Source: Devosia lacusdianchii (lineage in GTDB: Bacteria; Pseudomonadota; Alphaproteobacteria; Rhizobiales; Devosiaceae). Taken from it: 64,000 nucleotides of DNA. The notes beneath the pieces are model-generated. The model was not told the DNA's origin. It made no database searches and saw only the letters and a list, made by a program, of their open reading frames with translations. Each line of letters starts with the position of its first letter. Position 1 is the first letter of the stretch. Made by a program: the position numbers and the translations under genes. The stretch lies in assembly GCF_022429625.1 (NCBI RefSeq), contig NZ_CP092483.1:2542001-2606000 (forward strand), written 5' to 3'. Positions 1 to 7,830 of this stretch are shown one piece after another.

Positions 1-241
1 CGCGGAGCGCGCCTCCTCGCTCAGCGGCGCCGAGCGTAAAGTCATAAGCACCATCGCGGCCCTGTCCGCCGGCGAAGGTGAACGGGCGACGATTCTCGCT
101 GAAGCCCGGGAAGCCGTCTGGGCCTACTTCGTCCAACGCGAACTGATCGGCTTCCGCCGCCACAGTGACGTGATTCAAGAGCTGAACATTCCCCGCGAAG
201 TCCTTGCCGGACTTGGCGCAATGACGAAACACAAAGCGTGA
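1..241 (+). CDS. DUF6665-like small protein, 3' end only
   Basis: An open frame enters from the left edge in frame 2 and ends with TGA at 239-241. It gives about 79 C-terminal residues, rich in charged helix, with a stretch reading VWAYFVQRELIGFR near the middle. This resembles the short alphaproteobacterial DUF6665 proteins, whose function is unknown; the assignment is from memory of the pattern. The stop overlaps the GTG start of the next gene by 4 bp (GTGA), so the two are probably translationally coupled. The N-terminus lies outside the window. Confidence 0.55.
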   Translation, partial: AERASSLSGAERKVISTIAALSAGEGERATILAEAREAVWAYFVQRELIGFRRHSDVIQELNIPREVLAGLGAMTKHKA

Positions 242-864
242 CCCGCGCCGTCCTGCTCGATGTCGATGGCGTGCTGGTGCATGGCTATCACACGAACCCT
301 GCTCGGGTCCGTCCTTGGGACAAGGACCTTTTGGCCGATACGGGCGTAGACCCCGATCGCTTCCGCCAGGAATTCATCTTCGATATCTTCGTCAAGAAGG
401 TCATCGTTGGTGAAATGGCTCTACTCGATGCGCTTGAGCGCCGATTGCCACCGCTCGGTTATCGTGGCTCACCAATGGCGTTCGCCCACTACTGGCTCAA
501 TCAAGACAGCGTGCTTAACGAGCCACTGCTCAACAAGGTTCGCATCCTCAAGGCCCGCGACGACGTCCGCCTCTACATAGCGACCAATCAGGAACACCTG
601 CGCGCCCACTGGCTCTGGAGCCATCTCGGCCTCAACCAGCTTTTCGAAGACATCTTCTACTCCGCGCGCATCGGCGCCCGAAAGCCCGATCCGAAATTCT
701 ATGCCTTCGTTGACAGCAAGATAGGAGCACCGAACGAACCGCCCCTGTTCTTCGACGACACCCCTGCGGTGATCGCAGGTGCCCGTGCCGCGGGTTGGGA
801 AGCCGTGCAATTCGACACCATCGACGATTTCACTAGTCACCCCTGGATAGCAGCCCGGATTTGA
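238..864 (+). CDS. HAD-superfamily hydrolase (phosphatase-like)
   Basis: A 208-residue haloacid dehalogenase-type hydrolase, probably a small-molecule phosphatase; the substrate cannot be read. All four HAD motifs are visible: DVDGV near the N-terminus (nucleophile Asp and acid/base Asp), the TN pair in YIATNQ, the Lys in ARKPDPKFY, and the acidic pair in FFDDTP. The helical cap between motifs I and II fits subfamily IA. The start is GTG at 238, overlapping the upstream TGA. The 3' end overlaps the TTG start of the next gene by 4 bp, so three genes run as one coupled unit with non-ATG starts. Confidence 0.8.
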   Translation: MTRAVLLDVDGVLVHGYHTNPARVRPWDKDLLADTGVDPDRFRQEFIFDIFVKKVIVGEMALLDALERRLPPLGYRGSPMAFAHYWLNQDSVLNEPLLNKVRILKARDDVRLYIATNQEHLRAHWLWSHLGLNQLFEDIFYSARIGARKPDPKFYAFVDSKIGAPNEPPLFFDDTPAVIAGARAAGWEAVQFDTIDDFTSHPWIAARI

Positions 865-1409
865 CGTTCAGGGCGCGTTCATTGGCAGGGCTTCTCGTTG
901 CCGCCTTTTCTGCCCCGGCCCAGGCCGACGACATCGCCTGTTATGGCAGCGACAGCCACTTCGCCGTCTTTGTCAAACAAACCGCAGACCTTGATAGCTA
1001 TGTCTATTTTGGCGAGCGCGAATATCTCGATGCGCCAATTCCATGCGGCGCCGACAGCATGGATTTGGCCTTCCTCAAGGCTGGCGAATCCATCGACCAA
1101 TTTTTCGGTCTTTTCAGCAACCTTGCCGTCACCGGCTCCAGCACCGACCCGTTCACGATCATTTCCGTCTTCGAACTCCCCAAAACCGAGCCCATATACT
1201 CGGTCTGGGCACTGGATTACGTGGTCGGCCCCGGCGGCATTGTCTTCTTCGAGGAGACCGACACACCAGCCACGCCCGAAACCTGCCCAGAATATGAGAA
1301 CTTCACGATGGGCGGCATGAGCGCAATCATGGCCGAGCAAAAACTCTATGATCTGGCAACCAAAGAGGTGCAATCCCTTGGCGAAATGCGGTGCTTTCAA
1401 ATGCCCTGA
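861..1409 (+). CDS. Small secreted protein of unknown function
   Basis: A 182-residue protein with a clear Sec signal peptide: basic start, hydrophobic core LAGLLVAAFSA, and a probable cleavage after AQA. The mature part has four cysteines (in DIACYG, IPCGAD, ETCPEY and EMRCFQ), which would allow two disulfides in the periplasm. I do not recognise a family. The start is TTG at 861, overlapping the TGA of the HAD gene by 4 bp, which together with the signal peptide is the reason for choosing it. A possible role beside the HAD gene cannot be inferred. Confidence 0.65.
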   Translation: MTFRARSLAGLLVAAFSAPAQADDIACYGSDSHFAVFVKQTADLDSYVYFGEREYLDAPIPCGADSMDLAFLKAGESIDQFFGLFSNLAVTGSSTDPFTIISVFELPKTEPIYSVWALDYVVGPGGIVFFEETDTPATPETCPEYENFTMGGMSAIMAEQKLYDLATKEVQSLGEMRCFQMP

Positions 1410-1522
1410 GGTTGAACGAACATCGCCTGTTGCCGATGGTGATCTCGACAGCGCCGTTCTCCTGTCCTATCTAGAGGCAACAGCATCCGGCCCTTGACCC
1501 CGGCTTACAAGAGGTTTCTCCC

Positions 1523-1858
1523 ATGACCGACATCAACGCTTTCATCGACGACAAGGTGAAGAACAACGACGTCTTCCTGTTCATGAAGGGCTCGCCGGAC
1601 TTCCCGCAATGCGGTTTTTCCGGCCAGGTCGTGCAGATCCTGAACTATCTCGGCGTCGAATACGGCAGCGCCAACGTGCTGGAAAGCGCCGAGCTGCGCG
1701 ACGGCATCAAGGCCTACACCAACTGGCCGACCATTCCCCAGCTCTACGTCAAGGGCGAATTCGTCGGCGGCGCCGATATCGTCCGCGAAATGTTCCAGGC
1801 CGGCGAACTGCAGACGCATTTCGAAAAGGCAGGCATTGCCGTCAAGCAAACTGCCTGA
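1523..1858 (+). CDS. grxD: Grx4-type monothiol glutaredoxin
   Basis: A 111-residue monothiol glutaredoxin. It carries the class-defining CGFS active site (PQCGFSGQ), the glutathione-binding WPTIPQLY stretch and the GG-D of FVGGADIV. Proteins of this family carry and transfer [2Fe-2S] clusters in the cytoplasm, usually with a BolA partner. BolA is often the neighbour in alphaproteobacteria, but no bolA is visible here. The ATG is preceded by an AAGAGG ribosome-binding site. The gene stands alone and is followed by a hairpin at 1881-1903. Confidence 0.93.
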   Translation: MTDINAFIDDKVKNNDVFLFMKGSPDFPQCGFSGQVVQILNYLGVEYGSANVLESAELRDGIKAYTNWPTIPQLYVKGEFVGGADIVREMFQAGELQTHFEKAGIAVKQTA

Positions 1859-1880
1859 TTTCCTGCAGCATGCTTCCATC

Positions 1881-1903
1881 ACGCCGGGCCTTGTGCCCGG
1901 CGT
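1881..1903. terminator. Hairpin between convergent grxD and Dabb genes
   Basis: A perfect 9-bp stem, ACGCCGGGC pairing with GCCCGGCGT, around a 5-nt loop (1890-1894). It sits in the 47-bp gap between two converging genes. The T-rich tail on the + side (TTGCTATTT) is weak, so it is terminator-like rather than textbook. Confidence 0.6.
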
Positions 1904-1905
1904 TG

Positions 1906-2193
1906 CTATTTGGCGGGCACGTCTGCCGAAAGCCTGATCTCGCGCAGCGGCCGAACCCGGCGGGTTGCTTCGGCATAAGTCGGATGCGCCTTGTAGGCCG
2001 CCAGCGCCGACTCGTCGGCGAATTCGCCGTAGACCACCACATCCACCTCATTGGAAATCTGGTCCACCTTGGTGTTCCGCGTCACCTCGAAATGCAGCGA
2101 GTGCGGAATCGTGCCGAGTAGCTCCAGACCCTCGCAGATCGCGTCCAGGTTTTCCGATGACTTGGCGGTGAAGAAGACGATATGGCGGATCAC
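1906..2193 (-). CDS. Dabb (stress-responsive A/B barrel) family protein
   Basis: A 95-residue protein that begins IRHIVFFTAK and contains HSLHFEVTRNTK, DVVVYGEFAD and the helix YKAHPTYAEA. These are hallmarks of the dimeric ferredoxin-like Dabb fold. Members have varied or unknown roles, so no reaction is proposed. I chose the GTG at 2193, because it begins at the conserved 'IRHIVFF' strand and has GGAG about 7 nt upstream. An upstream extension would add 20 unconserved residues. It is convergent with grxD and divergent from the MFS gene. Confidence 0.8.
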   Translation of the reverse strand: MIRHIVFFTAKSSENLDAICEGLELLGTIPHSLHFEVTRNTKVDQISNEVDVVVYGEFADESALAAYKAHPTYAEATRRVRPLREIRLSADVPAK

Positions 2194-2321
2194 GGCACGG
2201 CTCCAAATGGTCGTCAGCCTTGTAGTCCCATCAGCGGCATTGATGGGCGCCATTCAGCAATATTGCTTTGCGTGATGATGTCGCAGGCGTAGATAGAACG
2301 TCCACCCTTTGGATGCTCCCC

Positions 2322-3539
2322 ATGACCTCGTCCGCCCTCCGCCCCGCAGTCCCCCTGCTTGTGCTGATCATTGCCGGCTGCATTATCGCGGCGATCGGCA
2401 ATGGCGTCCGTACCAGCTTCGGCCTCTTCACGCTGCCGATGACCGGTGATCTGGGCCTGACACGCGAAGGCTGGGGCATGGCCATGGCCATCCAGAACCT
2501 GGCCTGGGGCATTGCCCAGCCCTTCGCCGGCGCCTTCGCAGACCGCGTCGGCACCGGCCGCACGGTTGCGGCGGGTGCGGCCATCTACGCCCTCGGCGTG
2601 CTCGGCATGGCCTTCTCGCCGGATGCCGGCATCATGACCCTGACCGCCGGCGTGGTGACGGGCGTCGGAATTGCCGTCTGTTCGTTCAGCGTCGTCATGG
2701 CGGCCTTCGGGCGTTCGGTGCCAGCCGAAAAGCGGTCGCTGATCTTCGGCGTCGCCACCGCCGCCTCGTCCTTCGGCCAGTTTGCCTTTGCGCCGATCAG
2801 CCAGGGCTTCATCAACGCCTTCGGCTGGCAATCGGCCCTGCTCTATCTGGCCATGGCGCTGTTGCTGATCATCCCGCTCAGCTATGCCCTACGGGGACGC
2901 ACCGAGAACGCGGTTGGCCAGGCCGACCTGCCCTTCATGGAAGCCCTCGCCAAGGCATGGGGCTACGGCTCTTACCGGTTACTAGTCATCGGCTTCTTCG
3001 TCTGCGGTTTCCATCTGGCCTTCATCAACGTCCACATGCCCGCCTACCTGGTGCAATGCGGCCTGTCGCCGGAAGTCGGCAGCTGGACCATCGCCGTGAT
3101 CGGCCTGTTCAACATCGTCGGTTCGCTGCTGGCTGGATATCTGGGGGGCCGCCTGCCCAAGCAGATGCTGCTGGCGACGATCTACTTCCTGCGAGCCGTG
3201 GCGATTGGCGCGTTCCTGCTGATCCCGGTCAGCGAAATCACCGCCTACGCCTTTGCCGCCGCCATGGGTCTGCTCTGGCTCTCCACGGTGCCCCTGACGG
3301 CCGGCCTGGTCAGCCTGTTCTTCGGTGCTCGCTATATGGGCATGCTCTATGGCATCGCCTTCCTCAGCCACCAGATCGGCTCCTTCGTTGGCGTATGGCT
3401 GGGCGGCTATGTCTTCGACCAGACCGGGTCGTACAGCCTGGTCTGGTATCTGGGCATACTGCTCGGGCTGGGCTCCGCGGCGATTCACCTGCCGATCAAC
3501 GAGCGCAGCGCCCCCAATTTCGCGCTGAAAGCGGCCTGA
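2322..3539 (+). CDS. MFS transporter
   Basis: About 405 residues with twelve predicted hydrophobic segments; a major facilitator superfamily permease of the inner membrane. The loop 2-3 motif survives as GAFADRVGTGRTV, and helix 1 shows NGVRTSFGLF, a pattern seen in the YbfB/OFA-like MFS group. The substrate is unknown. ATG 2322 gives the usual short cytoplasmic N-terminus; ATGs at 2313 and 2268 are in frame and not excluded, since no strong ribosome-binding site decides. It is divergent from the Dabb gene and followed by a hairpin at 3549-3572, separating it from the next MFS gene. Confidence 0.8.
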   Translation: MTSSALRPAVPLLVLIIAGCIIAAIGNGVRTSFGLFTLPMTGDLGLTREGWGMAMAIQNLAWGIAQPFAGAFADRVGTGRTVAAGAAIYALGVLGMAFSPDAGIMTLTAGVVTGVGIAVCSFSVVMAAFGRSVPAEKRSLIFGVATAASSFGQFAFAPISQGFINAFGWQSALLYLAMALLLIIPLSYALRGRTENAVGQADLPFMEALAKAWGYGSYRLLVIGFFVCGFHLAFINVHMPAYLVQCGLSPEVGSWTIAVIGLFNIVGSLLAGYLGGRLPKQMLLATIYFLRAVAIGAFLLIPVSEITAYAFAAAMGLLWLSTVPLTAGLVSLFFGARYMGMLYGIAFLSHQIGSFVGVWLGGYVFDQTGSYSLVWYLGILLGLGSAAIHLPINERSAPNFALKAA

Positions 3540-3548
3540 CAGAGGATC

Positions 3549-3572
3549 GGCCGGGATTAATGTTTCCCGGCC
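3549..3572 (+). terminator. Hairpin downstream of MFS gene
   Basis: An 8-bp perfect stem, GGCCGGGA pairing with TCCCGGCC, with an 8-nt T-rich loop, 10 bp after the stop of the MFS gene. No T-run follows, so intrinsic termination is only possible, not certain. Confidence 0.45.
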
Positions 3573-3664
3573 ATCCGACCTTGCAAACGCGGTGTCATGG
3601 GTTCATGGTCCGCGAAATTATTCCAGCGCTGGTCCTTCTCCGGCGATTTTCCTGAGATTCTTTC

Positions 3665-4918
3665 ATGTCTGATCATTTCACGCGGGTTCTCTCGCGCCCC
3701 GAATTCATTGCCCTCATGGCCGCCCTCATGGCCCTCAACGCGCTGGCAATCGACGTCATGCTGCCGGCGCTGCCCTATATGGGCGAGGCTCTGGGCGTCA
3801 CCAGCGAGAACGAACGGCAGTTCGTGATTTCGGCCTATATGCTCGGCATGGGTATTGCCGTGCTGGGCTTCGGCCCGCTGACCGACCGGTTCGGGCGTCG
3901 CGCGCCGCTTCTTGTGGGCATGGGCATCTATATCCTGGCCGCTCTGGCCGCGGTTTTCGCTCCAAGCTTCGGCATCCTGCTCGCGCTTCGCTTCATCCAG
4001 GGCATGGGCGCCGCCAGCGTGCGCGTCATCGCCACCGCCGTGGTGCGCGACCGCTATTCGGGCCGCGAGATGGCGGAGGTCATGTCCCTGACCTTCATGG
4101 TGTTCATGGCCATTCCCATCGTTGCGCCCGGCATCGGCCAGGTGATCCTGCTCGTGGGCGAGTGGCACAACATCTTCATCTTCATGGGCCTCTTGGCCCT
4201 GGCCTTCTGGATCTGGACCTTCATCCGCCTGCCAGAGTCCTTGGCGGTCGAACACCGGCGCCCGCTGAGCCTCCGCTCGGTGCTGGACGGTTTCCGCATT
4301 GTCTTCACCAACCGCGTCGCCATTTCCTATGGCCTTGCCGGCACCTTCCTGTTCGGCGCGCTGTTTGGTTTCATCAGCTCGAGCCAGCAGATTTACGTCG
4401 ATATCTACGGGCTGGGCGTCTATTTCCCGGTGGCCTTCGCCGCTATGGCCGGCCTGATGGCGGTGTCGTCCTTCACCAATTCGCGGATCGTGCGGCGGTT
4501 CGGCATGCGCCGCCTGTCACATGGCGCCATGCTGAGCTACACCATTTTCAGCGGCATCTGGCTGGCCTTTGCGCTGAGCGGCTTCCTGCCGCTTTGGCTG
4601 TTCTTCTCGTTCCTCGCCATCATCATGTTCAGCTTCGGCTGGGCCGCGTCCAACATGAACTCCCTGTCCATGGAACCCCTCGGCGCGGTAGCGGGCACGG
4701 CCTCGGCGGTGTTCGGCTTCATCCAGACGGTGGGCGGCGCATTGATCGGCAGCTATACCGGTCAGCATTTCGACGGCACCACAGTTCCCACTGCGACCGG
4801 TTACTTCGTCATGGGCGTTTTGGCGCTGATCTGCATTCTCGTTGCTGAGCGCGGTCGGCTGTTCGGCGTGGGCGAGCAATACGCCCACACCGATATGAGC
4901 CACAGCGGCGGGCACTGA
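3665..4918 (+). CDS. Bcr/CflA-family multidrug MFS exporter
   Basis: A 417-residue, twelve-segment MFS exporter. The N-terminus is typical of the Bcr/CflA drug:H+ antiporters: LNALAIDVMLPALPYM in helix 1, a loop 2-3 motif GPLTDRFGRRAP, and the antiporter signature region RFIQGMGAASVRVIATAVVRD. It probably expels hydrophobic drugs, but the substrate cannot be told. Its TGA (4916-4918) directly abuts the stop of the convergent clpP gene (TGATCA at the junction), leaving no room for a separate terminator. Confidence 0.85.
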   Translation: MSDHFTRVLSRPEFIALMAALMALNALAIDVMLPALPYMGEALGVTSENERQFVISAYMLGMGIAVLGFGPLTDRFGRRAPLLVGMGIYILAALAAVFAPSFGILLALRFIQGMGAASVRVIATAVVRDRYSGREMAEVMSLTFMVFMAIPIVAPGIGQVILLVGEWHNIFIFMGLLALAFWIWTFIRLPESLAVEHRRPLSLRSVLDGFRIVFTNRVAISYGLAGTFLFGALFGFISSSQQIYVDIYGLGVYFPVAFAAMAGLMAVSSFTNSRIVRRFGMRRLSHGAMLSYTIFSGIWLAFALSGFLPLWLFFSFLAIIMFSFGWAASNMNSLSMEPLGAVAGTASAVFGFIQTVGGALIGSYTGQHFDGTTVPTATGYFVMGVLALICILVAERGRLFGVGEQYAHTDMSHSGGH

Positions 4919-5539
4919 TCAGTCGGCCGCAGCCGGTGGCAACTGGCTGCGGTCGGCATAGACATGGTCGACCAGTCCCCAGGCCTTGGCCTGTTCCGGG
5001 CTCATGAAGTTGTCGCGCTCCAGCGCGGCCTCCACTTCCTCAATGGTCCGTCCGCAATGCTTGGCATAGAGGCTATTCGTCAGGCGCTTAAGCCTTTGGC
5101 TCTCCTGGGCGTGCAACACGATATCGGTGACCTGGCCCTGATAGCCGCCGCTCGGCTGGTGCAGCATGATTGAGGCGCTCGGCAGGCAAACGCGGCTGCC
5201 GGCCTCCCCGGCCATCAGCAGCAGCGTGGCCGCTGACATGGCCATGCCGAAGCAAAGCGTGCCGACCGGTGCCTTGATGAATTGCATGGTGTCATACATC
5301 GCCAGCGCCGATGTCACCACACCACCGGGCGAGTTGATATAGAGCGAGATTTCCTTCTGGGGGTTCTCGGCCTCCAAAAACAGCAACTGGGCGCAGACCA
5401 GCGAAGCCATACTGTCCTCTATTTGGCCGTTTATGAAGATAATCCGCTCCCGCAGCAGCCGCGAATAGATATCGAAGGAGCGTTCCCCCCGGCTCGATTG
5501 TTCGACGACCATAGGGACGAGCTGCATCATGTCGCGCAT
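4919..5539 (-). CDS. clpP: ClpP-family serine protease (paralogue)
   Basis: A 206-residue ClpP-type peptidase. A catalytic triad is readable: Ser102 in GMAMSAA, His127 in [11 protein letters not shown] and probable Asp176 in ERDNFMS. INSPGG matches the oxyanion-loop region. In canonical ClpP the nucleophile motif is G-x-A-A-S-M-G; here it is GMAMSAA, a divergent form. The gene is not followed by clpX or lon, so it is probably a second ClpP rather than the main one. A strong AAGGAG lies 8 nt before the ATG. As a family, ClpP needs an AAA+ partner for protein substrates; none is encoded nearby. Confidence 0.85.
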   Translation of the reverse strand: MRDMMQLVPMVVEQSSRGERSFDIYSRLLRERIIFINGQIEDSMASLVCAQLLFLEAENPQKEISLYINSPGGVVTSALAMYDTMQFIKAPVGTLCFGMAMSAATLLLMAGEAGSRVCLPSASIMLHQPSGGYQGQVTDIVLHAQESQRLKRLTNSLYAKHCGRTIEEVEAALERDNFMSPEQAKAWGLVDHVYADRSQLPPAAAD

Positions 5540-5574
5540 AGGCGATCTCCTTGAGTTTTGATTAATTCACTGAG

Positions 5575-5670
5575 TCATCCCGGCGAAGGCCGGGATCCAG
5601 GTCCGCGTCCCGCCGCGACATCCGGGGCGTTGATGTCTCCCCGCATGGATTCCGGCCTTCGCCGGAATGA
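5575..5670. repeat. Intergenic inverted repeat, family A (copy 1)
   Basis: Two 25-nt arms at 5575-5599 and 5646-5670 are inverted copies of each other (23 of 25 positions). Each arm is itself a palindrome around GGCGAAGGCC or its complement. The arms enclose a 46-nt core containing CCCGCCGCGA (5609-5618). A second full copy with the same core motif is at 34027-34120, and a single arm is at 41959-41983. It lies upstream of clpP and downstream of the SRPBCC gene. Confidence 0.85.
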
Positions 5671-5696
5671 GGCGGTGATAGGGGGGAGACCGTGCG

Positions 5697-6038
5697 CTAC
5701 GCCGCCAGCATGGCCGGGCCGCGCAGATTGCTGTTGGCGGCGGCAGGCATCGCCATCGGGGCGTGGGTCAGCCGGAACCAGGTGCCGCCATCATTGGTCG
5801 GCGTAAGCTCGAAGGTTACGAGACTGTCCTCAGCACCGACGATCGCGCCCTGCCCCGACTCACGCCAGCGATAGGTGAGGCTCCTGTTTTCCTCTGATGT
5901 GACCACGTCGAGGTCGACGGCCTGCGCCGGCTTGAGCCAGCGTTCGAGATATTCGGGGATGGTCAGCGCGCGCCATACCTTTTCGGGCGGCGCATCGAGG
6001 GCACACTCGAATATCAGAGCGTCCGGATCGGCAATCAT
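5697..6038 (-). CDS. SRPBCC (AHSA1-type) ligand-binding domain protein
   Basis: About 113 residues of START/Bet v1-like fold: a strand-helix opening (LIFECALDAPPEKVWRALT), the W-x-P region RWLKPAQAV and a late TWFRLTHAPM. AHSA1-like proteins bind hydrophobic ligands; the activity is unknown. The start is ATG 6038, which overlaps the TGA of the upstream ArsR gene (6035-6037), so the two form a coupled pair. The C-terminus is slightly short and ends in an Ala-rich tail. The same regulator/SRPBCC arrangement recurs at 37685-38546. Confidence 0.8.
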   Translation of the reverse strand: MIADPDALIFECALDAPPEKVWRALTIPEYLERWLKPAQAVDLDVVTSEENRSLTYRWRESGQGAIVGAEDSLVTFELTPTNDGGTWFRLTHAPMAMPAAANSNLRGPAMLAA

Positions 6039-6349
6039 TGGTCCATCTCCTTGAGCAGATCCTTGAGGGCATCGATGCGATCGGGCCAGAAGGCGCGATA
6101 GCGGGCCAGCCACTCATGCAGCGGCGCCATGCCCTGCGCCTCGACGCGATAATTGGTGAAGCGGCCGTCCTTGCGCTCGCTGACCAGCCCGGCACCACGC
6201 AACACAGCAAGATGTTGGCTCATGGCAGGCTGCGAGATGGCAAAGCCCTCGCGCAACTCGGTAGCGGTCATTTCCGCGCTGGCCAGCCGCTCGAGAACGG
6301 CCCGCCGGGTGGGATCAGCCAGCACTTTGAAGATATCGACATCACTCAT
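6035..6349 (-). CDS. ArsR-family transcriptional regulator
   Basis: A 104-residue winged-helix repressor. It opens with the family signature DIFKVLADPTRRAVLERL and has the recognition helix region FAISQPAMSQHLAVLRGAGLV, then the wing RKDGRFTNYRV. No metal-binding cysteine pair of the arsenic or cadmium sensors is present, so a small-molecule or unknown signal is likely. ATG 6349 is chosen over an in-frame start 17 codons upstream because it begins at the conserved domain and leaves the palindrome 6357-6374 just upstream as an operator. It is co-transcribed with the SRPBCC gene. Confidence 0.85.
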   Translation of the reverse strand: MSDVDIFKVLADPTRRAVLERLASAEMTATELREGFAISQPAMSQHLAVLRGAGLVSERKDGRFTNYRVEAQGMAPLHEWLARYRAFWPDRIDALKDLLKEMDQ

Positions 6350-6356
6350 GCCAACA

Positions 6357-6374
6357 CATAAGCACAAACTTATG
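6357..6374. promoter_or_regulatory. Candidate ArsR operator
   Basis: CATAAG and CTTATG form a perfect 6-bp inverted repeat with a 6-nt spacer, 8 nt upstream of the arsR start codon and inside the divergent region with the aminotransferase gene. The position and form fit autoregulation by an ArsR dimer; that is inference. Confidence 0.5.
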
Positions 6375-6496
6375 AGTCGTGACAAGGGGTGTGCGATCAA
6401 TCGCGTTGATGAACGCGATCACCAAAACGCTGTTGATCCTTGGGAGCGAGTCTCATCAGATAGGCAGCCCTCCTCGCCTGTCCAATCGAGCTTTCC

Positions 6497-7696
6497 ATGT
6501 CTCTCGCCAACGGCCGTTCCTACCTCGCCATTCCCGGACCGTCGGTGTCGCCCGATCGCGTGCTCAGTGCCATGCATCGCACCGCCCCAAATATCTATGA
6601 GGGCGAGATCGTCGATATCACGCGGTCGATCATCCCTGATCTCAAGCGCGTGGCGCTGACCAGCCAGCATGTCGCCATCTACATCACCAATGGTCACGGC
6701 GCCTGGGAAGCCGCCATCACCAACATATTCTCGCGCGGCGATCGTGCCTTGCTGGCCGCGACTGGCCGGTTTGGCCATGGCTGGGCTGAACATGCACAGC
6801 GGATGGGGATAGAAGTCGACATCATCGACTTCGGCAAGGCCGGAGCCGCGGACCCGCAGCGCATCGCGGAGGCCTTGCGCGCCGACACCAATCACACCAT
6901 CCGCGCCGTGCTGGTGACGCATGTGGACACCGCATCAAGCGCACGCAACGATATTGCCGCCATTCGCGCGGCCATCAATGCGGCAGGCCATCCGGCGCTG
7001 CTGGCGGTCGACGCCATCGCCTCGCTGGGCTGCGACGAGCTGCGCATGGATGATTGGGGCATCGACGTCATCATCGGTGCCAGCCAGAAGGGCCTTATGC
7101 TGCCGCCCGGGCTCGGGTTTGTCTGGTTTTCGGACAAGGCTCTTGCGGTGTCGCAGCGGGCCGGACTCTCGACGCCCTATTGGGACTGGCGGCCGCGCGG
7201 GACGGGCACCGAGTTCTGGCAGTTCTTCGGCGGCACGGCGCCGACGCACCACCTTTATGGGCTGCGTGAGGCGCTGACCATGATCCTCGATGAAGAGGGG
7301 CTGCCGCAGGTGTGGGAGCGCCATCGGCGGCTCGCCAGCGCCGTTTGGGCGGCGTTTGATGCCTGGGGCAAGGGTAGCGCCATTGCGCTCAACGTGGCCG
7401 ATCCGGCAGCGCGTGGCTGGTCGGTGACGGCGGCGACCATTCCGGCGGGCGGTGCAGGCGCCTTGCGCCGCTGGCTCGAAGCTGAAGCAGGGGTGACGCT
7501 GGGTATCGGGCTGGGTATGGCCCTGCCGTCGGAGCCGGCCTATCAGGATTTTCTGCGGGTCGCGCATATGGGCCATGTGAACGCGCATATGACGCTGGGC
7601 GTGTTGGCCACTATGGAGGCTGGGATGCAGTCGCTGGGGATACCGCATGGGCCGGGCGCGGTGGAGGCCGCGGCGAGGGCGATAGTGGGTAGTTAA
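6497..7696 (+). CDS. Class V aminotransferase (serine/alanine-glyoxylate type)
   Basis: A 399-residue PLP enzyme of the aminotransferase class V group. The N-terminal IPGPSVSP and the later VTHVDTASS resemble serine/alanine-glyoxylate aminotransferases. The PLP lysine is in IIGASQKGLMLPPG, preceded by the cofactor Asp in LLAVDAIASLG. The likely role is transamination between glyoxylate and an amino acid in central carbon metabolism; the exact amino donor is not readable. The start is ATG 6497. It stands alone, divergent from the ArsR pair and followed by a family B repeat. Confidence 0.85.
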   Translation: MSLANGRSYLAIPGPSVSPDRVLSAMHRTAPNIYEGEIVDITRSIIPDLKRVALTSQHVAIYITNGHGAWEAAITNIFSRGDRALLAATGRFGHGWAEHAQRMGIEVDIIDFGKAGAADPQRIAEALRADTNHTIRAVLVTHVDTASSARNDIAAIRAAINAAGHPALLAVDAIASLGCDELRMDDWGIDVIIGASQKGLMLPPGLGFVWFSDKALAVSQRAGLSTPYWDWRPRGTGTEFWQFFGGTAPTHHLYGLREALTMILDEEGLPQVWERHRRLASAVWAAFDAWGKGSAIALNVADPAARGWSVTAATIPAGGAGALRRWLEAEAGVTLGIGLGMALPSEPAYQDFLRVAHMGHVNAHMTLGVLATMEAGMQSLGIPHGPGAVEAAARAIVGS

Positions 7697-7716
7697 CTTT
7701 CAACCACACACAAATC

Positions 7717-7799
7717 GTCACCCTCGGGCTTGACCCGAGGGCGTTTCTCTTTTGCGAATTCAATAAGTGTAGAGCCCTCGGGTCGAGCCCGAGGGTGAC
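7717..7799. repeat. Intergenic inverted repeat, family B (copy 1)
   Basis: Two 26-nt arms, 7717-7742 and 7774-7799, begin and end with GTCACCCTCGGG or its complement. They enclose a 31-nt spacer that resembles the spacer of the copy at 44293-44376 (shared TTGC, GAA, AAGTG and AGA positions). The element fills the gap between two converging genes and could act as a terminator for both. Confidence 0.85.
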
Positions 7800-7830
7800 G
7801 AGCTGTGGGCGGGGACAGTACAGCGGCCGC

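Noticed and set aside
7717..7799. Transposon or insertion sequence ends
   Set aside because: No transposase, no target duplication visible, and the unit is under 100 bp; it is better described as an intergenic repeat.
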